Positions 1-7,545 of a DNA stretch of 11,619 nucleotides are shown here, in pieces. Position numbers and translations under genes: made by a program. The stretch lies in the NCBI GenBank assembly GCA_035490315.1, contig DATHET010000047.1, positions 1 to 11,619 on the forward strand. Direction: 5' to 3'. The stretch is from JADJQU01 sp035490315 (lineage in GTDB: Bacteria; Planctomycetota; UBA1135; GCA-002686595). Within the stretch, counting starts at the first letter, position 1. Each line of letters begins with the position of its first letter. The notes below the pieces were generated by a model. It was not told where the DNA came from and did no database searches. It worked only from the letters and a program-made list of their open reading frames with translations.

Positions 1-2
1 TC

Positions 3-1190
3 TGGCTGCACCTGGGCACGATCGGGCCCAAGCGCGTCGACATGAGCGAGGACGGCTTGAGCGCGAAGCCGCCGTACAAGCTGGTCGACAACCCCGACAC
101 CTGGCTCGAGTTCGCCGACCTCGTGTTCATCGATCCCGTGACCACGGGCTACAGCCGCGCCGCGACGGGCGAGGACGATTCACAGTTCCACGGCGTGTCC
201 GAGGACGTGCGCTCGGTGGCCGAGTTCATCCGCCTGTACACCACGCGCTCGAAGCGCTGGCTCTCGCCCAAGTTCCTCGCCGGCGAGAGCTATGGCACCA
301 CGCGCGCCGCGGGTCTGGCGGGCGAGCTGCAAAGCCACCACGGCATGTACTTGAACGGCATCGTGCTGATCTCGGCGATCCTCAACTTCGAGACGGCCGA
401 GTTCGATCGCGGCAACGACCTGCCCTACGCCCTGCACCTGCCGACCTACGCTGCCACCGCCTGGTTCCACCATCGCCTCGCGCCTGAGCTGCAGCGCGAT
501 CTGCGCGCGACCCTCGACGAGGTCGAGGCCTTTGCCCGCGGGGAATACACCCTGGCGCTGATGCAGGGCGACCGGTTGCCCGCGGCCGATCGAGCGAAGA
601 TCCGCACCAAGCTGGCGCGCTACAGCGGGCTTTCCGAGGCCTACGTCGCCTCCACGAACGAGCGCATCGAGATCTCGCGCTTCACCAAGGAGCTGCTGCG
701 GACCCAGCGGCGCACCGTCGGCCGGCTCGACAGCCGTTTCCTGGGCCGCGACTACGATGCCGCGGGCGAGGGGTATGAAGCGGACGCGAGCTATTCAGCG
801 ATCCAGGGGCCGTTCACGGCCGTGCTCAACGACTACCTGCGCGGCGAGCTGACTTACGAGAGCGACCTGCCCTATGAAATCCTGACGGGCCGCGTGCATC
901 CCTGGAAGTACAGCCAGGCGAACAACCGCTACCTCAATGTCGCCGACACGCTGCGCCAGGCGATGAACCAGAATCCGCACCTCGAGGTCTTCGTCGCCAG
1001 CGGGTACTTCGACCTCGCGACGCCTTACTTCGCGACGGAGTACACCCTCGACCACCTCGGTCTCGAGCCCGAGCTCGCCGGCCACGTGCACCGCAGCTTC
1101 TTCGAATCCGGGCACATGATGTACATCCACAAGCCTTCGCGGGAGAAGCTGACCCGCGACGTCAAGGCCTTCGTGGCGGCGACCGACTGA
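3..1190 (+). CDS. Serine carboxypeptidase, peptidase family S10 (5' end outside window)
   Basis: This is the C-terminal part of a serine carboxypeptidase-like alpha/beta hydrolase; members remove C-terminal residues from peptides and bacterial ones are usually exported. The frame is open to the window edge and the first residues (WLHLG..GPKRV) already match the family just after its GGPG oxyanion segment, so the ATG at 42 is internal and the true start lies upstream. Numbering from that Met, the nucleophile is Ser83 in GESYGTT, the acid is Asp324 in YFDLATP and the base is His358 in ESGHMMY, so the triad is complete. The FIDPVTTGYS segment before the nucleophile is also typical. The signal peptide cannot be seen. 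It converges on the desaturase gene, 51 bp away, with a hairpin between. Family assignment is firm; substrate is unknown. Confidence 0.93.
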   Translation, partial: WLHLGTIGPKRVDMSEDGLSAKPPYKLVDNPDTWLEFADLVFIDPVTTGYSRAATGEDDSQFHGVSEDVRSVAEFIRLYTTRSKRWLSPKFLAGESYGTTRAAGLAGELQSHHGMYLNGIVLISAILNFETAEFDRGNDLPYALHLPTYAATAWFHHRLAPELQRDLRATLDEVEAFARGEYTLALMQGDRLPAADRAKIRTKLARYSGLSEAYVASTNERIEISRFTKELLRTQRRTVGRLDSRFLGRDYDAAGEGYEADASYSAIQGPFTAVLNDYLRGELTYESDLPYEILTGRVHPWKYSQANNRYLNVADTLRQAMNQNPHLEVFVASGYFDLATPYFATEYTLDHLGLEPELAGHVHRSFFESGHMMYIHKPSREKLTRDVKAFVAATD

Positions 1191-1199
1191 GACCCGGCT

Positions 1200-1229
1200 C
1201 CTGACCCTGGCGAGTTGCCAGGTGTCAGG
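1200..1229. terminator. Hairpin between convergent genes, likely bidirectional terminator
   Basis: CCTGAC-CCTGGC (1200-1211) pairs with GCCAGG (1217-1222) and GTCAGG (1224-1229), giving 12 pairs with a single bulged T at 1223 and a five-base loop. It starts 9 nt after the carboxypeptidase stop and lies 12 nt beyond the desaturase stop, so it can serve both transcripts. There is no T-tract on either side, so intrinsic termination is inferred from position and structure only. Confidence 0.5.
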
Positions 1230-1241
1230 CGTTCCACCGAA

Positions 1242-2129
1242 TCAGGCGGCCTGGCGCTTCTCGCGCATGATCGCTTTCGCCTGGAGGATCCGTTCCTTGG
1301 GCGTGCGGCGCAGATCCCAGGTCACGCCGACCTTGGACAGGCCCCACACGAACCACTTGGTAGGATCGAGGTGGAACCAGCGCACGCCGTTGCGATAATC
1401 GCCTTGGAAGCGGTGGTGGAAGTTGTGGTAGCCCTCGCCGAGCGTGATCAGGGCGGTCACGAAGTGGTCGCGCGCGCTGTTCTCGTCGGTGTAGGGCTGG
1501 GCTCCGATGTAGTGGGCGACCGAGTTCACCGCGAAGGTCGCGTGGTACTGCACGACCAGGCGCAGGAATCCCGCGACGAGCAAGGCACCGATCGGATCGC
1601 CCCACAGGAAGCCGAGGCACAGGGGCATCAGAGCGCCGAAAGCGACGGCCAGGGGCACGTACCAGCGGTGCTGCCACTGCACGAGACGGTCCGCCATCAG
1701 GTCGGGCACGTGGCGGAAATCCGGTTGCTTCGCCTTGGCGAGCACCCAGCCCATGTGGGCCCACCAGAAGCCGCGGCGGATGTTGTACGGGTCTTCTTCG
1801 TGGTCGACCTTGCGGTGGTGCAGGCGGTGATCCGCCGACCACTTGAGCGCGGAGTTCTGCACCGAGGCAGCGCCGAAGATCAGGTAGAAGAGCTTCAGCA
1901 TCCAATTCGCCTTGTAGGTCGGATGGCTGAAGAGCCGGTGATAGCCGCCGGTGATCCCCACGCCGCAGAAGGCGAAGTAGGCCAGGGCGAGTCCCACGGT
2001 CCACCAGGAGAATTGGCCCCAGATCATCCACGCGATGCCGGCGAGGCCGAGCAGGTGGGTGACGGTGAGGAAGGCGAGATTGGTCCAGTCGACGGGGCGA
2101 GGTGCTGCGATCGGTTCGGTGCTGTTCAA
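1242..2129 (-). CDS. Fatty acid desaturase (acyl-CoA/acyl-lipid delta-9 type)
   Basis: A membrane di-iron desaturase that introduces a double bond in fatty acyl chains to adjust membrane fluidity. All three histidine boxes are present: HRLFSH at residues 64-69, HRLHH at 101-105 and HNFHH at 235-239, plus the NSVAH motif at about 202-206 that supplies a further iron ligand in the stearoyl desaturase fold. Hydrophobic segments lie at about 17-38, 41-60, 77-95 and 155-190. The start is uncertain. TTG at 2129 gives 295 residues, the usual length, with AAGG a few bases upstream; the next in-frame Met lies inside the first membrane helix. An ATG at 2303 is open in frame but would add 58 Arg/Ser/Pro-rich residues unlike the family. 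Bacterial homologues use acyl-CoA, acyl-ACP or lipid-bound chains; which applies here cannot be read from the sequence. Confidence 0.93.
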   Translation of the reverse strand: MNSTEPIAAPRPVDWTNLAFLTVTHLLGLAGIAWMIWGQFSWWTVGLALAYFAFCGVGITGGYHRLFSHPTYKANWMLKLFYLIFGAASVQNSALKWSADHRLHHRKVDHEEDPYNIRRGFWWAHMGWVLAKAKQPDFRHVPDLMADRLVQWQHRWYVPLAVAFGALMPLCLGFLWGDPIGALLVAGFLRLVVQYHATFAVNSVAHYIGAQPYTDENSARDHFVTALITLGEGYHNFHHRFQGDYRNGVRWFHLDPTKWFVWGLSKVGVTWDLRRTPKERILQAKAIMREKRQAA

Positions 2130-2445
2130 GTCGGTGCCCTTGGCCTGGGTTCTGGGAGGAGAGCGAAGCCCTGAGCTTTCTCCGACGCTGCCGGGCGCCG
2201 AGCTCGATCTGGATGGTCCGCGCCTGTCTGAAGGCCGCAGGATCCTAGCGGACGAAACTCCCCGGTGAGAGGGGGAAACTCCGATGCTTCGAGGAAGCCC
2301 CATGACGGATACGTCGTCCAGGCAGGCAGGGCTCCTGAATCTTCACGAAACCGTCTTCCCGTACCCGGTATTCCACCGCCATTTTTAACGCGCCGCCCGT
2401 CCGCAGGCCCTCGGCCGCATGAGAAATGGTGCTTTGCGGGGACGA
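2130..2445. other. Intergenic region upstream of the desaturase gene
   Basis: This 316-bp gap lies between the desaturase start and the glutathione peroxidase stop, both on the minus strand. It should hold the desaturase promoter. A TAGGAT hexamer (2247 to 2242, minus strand) is a possible -10 element about 110 bp before the TTG start, without a convincing -35. Just upstream of it are two copies of GGAGTTTC (minus strand) at 2254-2261 and 2275-2282, spaced 21 bp apart. No hairpin with a T-run was found after the peroxidase stop, and no further credible gene. Confidence 0.4.
2254..2282 (-). repeat. Two direct GGAGTTTC repeats 21 bp apart, possible operator
   Basis: On the minus strand the octamer GGAGTTTC occurs at 2282-2275 and again at 2261-2254. 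The start-to-start distance of 21 bp is two helical turns, so both copies face the same side of the DNA. They sit immediately upstream of, and nearly touching, the candidate -10 TAGGAT of the desaturase gene, where a regulator could act. No known regulator site is recognised. Confidence 0.3.
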
Positions 2446-3036
2446 CTACTTGGCTCGCGCCACGGCCAGGGCTTTCTCGATCTCGGCACGCATCGCGGCG
2501 TCGTCGGGCTTGACCTTGCTCGGGTAGTAGGCAACGGCCTTGCCGTCGCGGCCGACCAGGTACTTGCCGAAGTTCCACGCGGGCAGCTGACCGGTCGCGC
2601 CTCCAAGGTACTTGAACACGGGCGATTGTTCGGGGCCGGCCTTGGTCACCGACTTCGAGAACATCGGGAAGGTGACGTTGTACTTCTCCGTGCAGAACTT
2701 GCGGATCTCCGCGGCAGCGCCGGGCTCCTGGCCGCCGAATTCGTTGCTCGGGAATCCCAGGACGTGGAATCCCTTGGGCGACAGCTCCTTCTCGAGCGTT
2801 TCGAGCCCCTGATACTGAGGCGTGTAGCCGCACTCGCTGGCGACGTTCACGACCAGCACGACGTCTCCCTTGTACTTCGCGAGGTCGACCGGGCCTGCGT
2901 CGAGGCTTTCGACTTTGAATGTATGCAGCGTCATTTCAGCGGGGGCCTCGGACTTGGTGGCAGCGACCGTCGGGGACTGTGAGCAGGATGCGAGCAGCGG
3001 CAGGGCCAGGGCAAGGATCAGCGTGAGCTTGTTCAT
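2446..3036 (-). CDS. Glutathione peroxidase-family lipoprotein (thiol peroxidase)
   Basis: A GPx-fold peroxidase of 196 residues that reduces hydrogen or lipid hydroperoxides. The N-terminus is a lipoprotein signal: two charged/polar residues, a hydrophobic core, and the lipobox LASC with Cys18, so the mature enzyme should be membrane-anchored outside the cytoplasm. The peroxidatic residue is Cys69 in ASECGYTP (Cys, not selenocysteine), with Gln103 in FGGQEP and Trp154-Asn155 in WNFGK completing the usual tetrad. Cys115, in KFCTEKY, sits where the resolving cysteine of thioredoxin-dependent GPx enzymes lies, so thioredoxin-like rather than glutathione reduction is likely. The oligomerisation loop seems absent, as in monomeric bacterial forms. 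ATG at 3036 is chosen because it creates the signal peptide; no clear Shine-Dalgarno precedes it. It is divergent from the B3/B4 gene. Confidence 0.94.
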   Translation of the reverse strand: MNKLTLILALALPLLASCSQSPTVAATKSEAPAEMTLHTFKVESLDAGPVDLAKYKGDVVLVVNVASECGYTPQYQGLETLEKELSPKGFHVLGFPSNEFGGQEPGAAAEIRKFCTEKYNVTFPMFSKSVTKAGPEQSPVFKYLGGATGQLPAWNFGKYLVGRDGKAVAYYPSKVKPDDAAMRAEIEKALAVARAK

Positions 3037-3105
3037 GAGAAGGTGACGAGGTTGGATGGAGCCTGTCCGGGCCCCGCGAGTGTACGTTGCCGTCCTGCGA
3101 TCGCG
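3037..3105. promoter_or_regulatory. Divergent promoter region, gpx-family gene and B3/B4 gene
   Basis: This 69-bp gap must drive both flanking genes. AGTGTA at 3079-3084 reads TACACT on the minus strand, a plausible -10 about 36 nt before the peroxidase start allowing for the transcription start. TACGTT at 3083-3088 is a plausible plus-strand -10, giving a very short leader for the ATG at 3106. The two hexamers share the TA at 3083-3084. No -35 element is convincing for either direction. Confidence 0.3.
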
Positions 3106-3741
3106 ATGATCCACCTCGAAGCCCACCCTCTGCTGGCCCCGCGAGCCCTGCGCAGCGTATTTCCGGCCGCCTTGGAGCGGCATCCTTCGCCGCCCTGGCT
3201 GCAGGGGCTGCTCGCCCTCGACGCGTCAGTCCCGCTCTTGTGGAGCGAGGAGCTGCGCGCCGCGGTGCGCGACATGCTGCGCAAGAGCGGATACAAGCCG
3301 ACCGGTCGCGGCAAGCCCGCGAGCGAATACCTGCGCAAGACCGCCACGGACGGCGCGCTCGGCGGAATCAACTGCGCGGTCGACGTCTGCAATGTCGTGT
3401 CGCTGCACTCCGGCTTTCCGATCAGCGTCGTCGATCTCGCTCGAGCGCGCGAGCCCTTCAAGATCCAGGTCGCGCGCGGCGCGGAGTCCTACGTGTTCAA
3501 CTCGTCGGGACAGACGATCGACCTCGACGAACTCCTGTGCCTGTTCGACGCCGAAGGCGCTTGCGCGAACGCGGTGAAGGATTCGCAGCGCACGAAGACG
3601 CAGGGCTCGACGACGGAGACCCTGTCCGTGGTGTGGGGCGTGGTCGGGCACGAAATCGCCCTCGACAAGGCCTGCGCCTGGTACAGCGAACTGTTGGCGC
3701 GTGCCGGAGCGCGCAGCGAAGCGGTCGCGTTCCAGCCTTGA
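3106..3741 (+). CDS. Solo B3/B4 domain protein (PheT editing-domain-like)
   Basis: A 211-residue protein whose core matches the B3/B4 domain of phenylalanyl-tRNA synthetase beta subunits, found alone in many bacteria (the COG3382-type solo domain). In PheT this domain hydrolyses mischarged Tyr-tRNA(Phe); solo versions are presumed to act on aminoacyl-tRNA or related substrates, but their role is poorly known. Visible hallmarks are KPTGRGKPASEYLRK at residues 64-78, followed by an IN..VDVCN.VSL.SG.PISV segment at about 88-110 and a DS..TKT...T motif near 160-170. The remaining PheT domains (B1, B5, catalytic-like, anticodon-binding) are absent. ATG at 3106 is preferred over the GTG at 3043, which would add 21 residues overlapping the divergent promoter. 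No Shine-Dalgarno is evident. The domain call is strong, the function inferred. Confidence 0.87.
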   Translation: MIHLEAHPLLAPRALRSVFPAALERHPSPPWLQGLLALDASVPLLWSEELRAAVRDMLRKSGYKPTGRGKPASEYLRKTATDGALGGINCAVDVCNVVSLHSGFPISVVDLARAREPFKIQVARGAESYVFNSSGQTIDLDELLCLFDAEGACANAVKDSQRTKTQGSTTETLSVVWGVVGHEIALDKACAWYSELLARAGARSEAVAFQP

Positions 3742-3881
3742 ACGCACGAGCTATCCTCGAGCTGCATGCATCTGCTCTTGATCTGCGCCTGATCGAGCTC
3801 GGCGACGGCCAGGTTTCCGACCGGAAGCAGCGGTCCGCCGCGCGCTTCGTTTCCATGCTGCGCGAAAGCTGAATCTGTGCC

Positions 3882-4148
3882 ATGATCGAGTCAGCCATGA
3901 GCCAAAACCGCTTCATCTGGTGGGTCGGAGTCCTGGGTTGGGGAGTCACGACCAGCGTGATCTTCGCAGCGATCCTGTCCTCGCTGCGCGAACAGCCTTT
4001 CCTGCCGTACTGGGGAGTCAGCCTGTTGATCTTCCCCCTCGCCGGTTGTGTCTGGGGCTTCGCGATGTGGGACAAGCTGGCGACGATTCGCGCTGCCGGT
4101 GCATCGGCTGCCGCTCGAGTCGGTCGCAGCCGGCGCGATTCCGAGTAG
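3882..4148 (+). CDS. Small two-helix membrane protein, unknown function
   Basis: An 88-residue hypothetical protein. Two hydrophobic segments are visible: about residues 12-33 (WWVGVLGWGVTTSVIFAAIL) and about 43-62 (YWGVSLLIFPLAGCVWGFAM), joined by a short loop with SLREQPF. The second helix ends in WGFAMWDKL, a pattern seen in several unrelated small bacterial inner-membrane proteins of unknown role. The C-terminal 25 residues are Ala/Arg-rich, basic and probably cytoplasmic. Two starts are possible, ATG at 3882 or ATG at 3897 (MSQNRF); neither has a clear ribosome-binding site. It lies between the B3/B4 gene and the secreted-protein gene on the same strand. I do not recognise a family. Hydrophobic pattern and high GC3 favour a real gene. 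Confidence 0.68.
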   Translation: MIESAMSQNRFIWWVGVLGWGVTTSVIFAAILSSLREQPFLPYWGVSLLIFPLAGCVWGFAMWDKLATIRAAGASAAARVGRSRRDSE

Positions 4149-4226
4149 GCGCGCGACGAAGCAGGTGCGCTCGGGTCGGATCGGGCCGCCCTGAATTCGG
4201 CCATCGGCGCTACGATCTCCTCAGCC

Positions 4227-4235
4227 GAGGAGGAG
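4227..4235 (+). promoter_or_regulatory. Strong Shine-Dalgarno of the secreted-protein gene
   Basis: GAGGAGGAG ends two bases before the ATG at 4238 and its first GGAGG-like part is well spaced from it. It is the clearest ribosome-binding site in the window and fixes the start of the secreted protein. CTCCTC at 4217-4222 can pair with GAGGAG at 4227-4232 across a four-base loop. A TACGAT hexamer at 4211-4216 could be a -10 element, in which case transcription would start near 4223 and the pairing arm would not be in the message. Confidence 0.6.
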
Positions 4236-4237
4236 CC

Positions 4238-5443
4238 ATGCATACAGCCATTTGGATTCGCGCTGCCGCGCTGCTCGTCGCCGTCGCCTCTCCGGCCCAG
4301 GCGGGAACCTGGATCGTCGATGCCGCGAACGGCCCGGGAGCGCACTTCACCGACATCCCGCCCGCGATCGCGGCCGCGGTGCCCGGGGATCTGATTCTTG
4401 TGCGCGCCGGCGGGTATTCGTCGTTCAATTTGACCGAGGGCTTGACCATCCTCGGCACGCAAACGGGTGGCATGTCGAGCACATCCATCAACTGGATGCC
4501 GGTTTGCACCATTGCCATTCCGGCGGGTGAGAAGGCGCTGCTCGCCGATCTGTCGTTCAGCGGTCAGCTCGTGGTCAACCAATCCCTCGGCAAGGTCGTT
4601 CTCGATCGCGTCGAGGTCCAGAGCGGGTTGCAGATCAACGACTGCGCCGACATTCGCCTCCACCGGCACAAGGGAGGGCAGGTCACGGTTTTCAACTCGC
4701 ACTACGAGATCGCGTCCTCGAGCCTGATTGGAGTCGACGGTTACAACGGAGGTAATGGCCAGACGGCGCTCTTCATCAGCGGCGCGAGCAAAGGCATCTT
4801 GGCGCGCTCCATCTGCAGAGGAGGGAGAGGAGGCGACATGCAGATCGGTGTGCCGGGAGACGGAGGAAACGGTGGGCACGCCGTCTGGGTGTTGACGTCC
4901 CTGCCGACGCCCACCTTGCTGATCGCAGGTGGTGGCGTGGGAGTGCTCCAAGGCGGCAACGAGGGCTATGCCTACGTCGGGAACCCCGGGGGCCCCGGCG
5001 CCGATCTGTACAACAACCGGTGTGGGGTCTGGCGCTCCGGAACGGCGTACGCGGGCCAGTGGCCGCTGTGGTACATCCCCGGACCCGGAAGCTTCGACAT
5101 CCAAATCAGTCCCGACGATCCCACGCTCGAGATCGTCGGCATTCCGCTCGCGAACACCGCCGTGCAATACAACGTGCACGCGAGCCCCGGCTCGGTGGTG
5201 CGTCTCGTCCTCGGCGCCACGCCGACGATCGTGCCCACGCCTGGCGTTCGCGTCGAAAAACTGGTGAGCCAGGATCAGGTCCTGTTCCTGGGTGTCGTGC
5301 CGCCGAGCGGCGTGCTCTTCCAGCAGGCCTTTTTCCGCTCGAAATACACCACGGGGGAAGTGTTCTTCGTCCAGGCCATCCTGTCCGATCCGGTTGCCGG
5401 CGAATCGCGGCGCACGAACTCCGTGCCGGTGATCCTGCGCTGA
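4238..5443 (+). CDS. Secreted glycine-rich, beta-helix-like protein of planctomycete type
   Basis: A 401-residue exported protein of unknown function. Residues 1-22 form a Sec signal peptide (basic residue at 8, hydrophobic core, AQA before the cleavage site). The mature protein begins GTWIVD and continues with a segment on 'ground-level' residues typical of right-handed beta-helix (pectin-lyase-like) repeats: HFTDIPPAIAAAVPGDLILVRAG, here only loosely repeated. Residues about 168-258 are rich in Gly/Asn with GGNG, GGRGG, GDGGNGG and GGPG turns, which would make long loops. The last 120 residues lack glycine repeats and look like a beta-sandwich. No cohesin, sortase, PEP-CTERM or membrane anchor is seen at the C-terminus. 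Similar openings are common in Planctomycetota surface or secreted proteins. Start fixed by the Shine-Dalgarno at 4227. Its stop is 10 bp from the ABC-F stop. Confidence 0.85.
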   Translation: MHTAIWIRAAALLVAVASPAQAGTWIVDAANGPGAHFTDIPPAIAAAVPGDLILVRAGGYSSFNLTEGLTILGTQTGGMSSTSINWMPVCTIAIPAGEKALLADLSFSGQLVVNQSLGKVVLDRVEVQSGLQINDCADIRLHRHKGGQVTVFNSHYEIASSSLIGVDGYNGGNGQTALFISGASKGILARSICRGGRGGDMQIGVPGDGGNGGHAVWVLTSLPTPTLLIAGGGVGVLQGGNEGYAYVGNPGGPGADLYNNRCGVWRSGTAYAGQWPLWYIPGPGSFDIQISPDDPTLEIVGIPLANTAVQYNVHASPGSVVRLVLGATPTIVPTPGVRVEKLVSQDQVLFLGVVPPSGVLFQQAFFRSKYTTGEVFFVQAILSDPVAGESRRTNSVPVILR

Positions 5444-5453
5444 GCGAAATGGG

Positions 5454-7346
<1,893 letters not shown>

Positions 7347-7394
7347 CACGAGACTCACGGCTGCGCTTCGACCTGCGAATTCTCGCGAGCGCCA

Positions 7395-7421
7395 CAACCG
7401 TCGCAACCGTCGTGAGCGTCG
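7395..7421. repeat. 9-bp tandem repeat upstream of the ABC-F gene
   Basis: CAACCGTCG occurs twice without a gap (7395-7403, 7404-7412) and a third degraded copy, TGAGCGTCG, follows at 7413-7421. It lies between the large hairpin and the ABC-F start, where that gene's promoter or leader must be. The string AACCGTCG also occurs inside the hairpin at 11027-11125. Confidence 0.6.
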
Positions 7422-7450
7422 CGACCGCGCTCTTCGCGATCGCCACGCTT

Positions 7451-7543
7451 GTCGGTACGAAGCCAAGCTCGATCACGACACCCGGTTTCGCGCGCATGGC
7501 GCACGAAACCGAGTGTCGTGATCGAGCCTGGCTCCGTACCGAC
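7451..7543 (-). repeat. 93-nt near-perfect hairpin (3'-end palindromic repeat, copy 1)
   Basis: Bases 7451-7495 pair with 7499-7543 around a three-base loop. On the plus strand there are 41 Watson-Crick pairs and four A-C or C-A mismatches (7460/7534, 7466/7528, 7482/7512, 7491/7503). Read as minus-strand RNA, all four become G-U pairs, so the 45-bp helix is continuous. It begins 2 nt after the stop of the minus-strand hydrolase-like gene and lies about 105 nt before the ABC-F ATG on the same strand. No T-tract follows, and no target-site duplication flanks it. It may end or stabilise the upstream transcript, or be a member of a dispersed repeat family (compare 11027-11125). Confidence 0.85.
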
Positions 7544-7545
7544 CA

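Noticed and set aside
2130..2303. N-terminal extension of the desaturase to the ATG at 2303
   Set aside because: It would add 58 Arg/Ser/Pro-rich residues with no family similarity and would swallow the likely promoter and repeat elements.
2379..2429. CCATTT/AAATGG inverted repeat with an ATTTTT run as a terminator
   Set aside because: The arms are only six perfect bases with a 39-base gap, and the T-run is on the plus strand, where no gene precedes it.
7412..7497. Short hydrophobic peptides starting in and next to the 7451-7543 hairpin on both strands
   Set aside because: They look like signal or membrane segments, but similar peptides arise on both strands from the inverted repeat itself, and the frames continue into out-of-frame parts of neighbouring genes.
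7451..7543. Insertion sequence or MITE with target-site duplication
   Set aside because: No flanking direct repeat is visible at either hairpin (7451-7543 or 11027-11125), and no transposase gene is in the window; mobility remains only a hypothesis.
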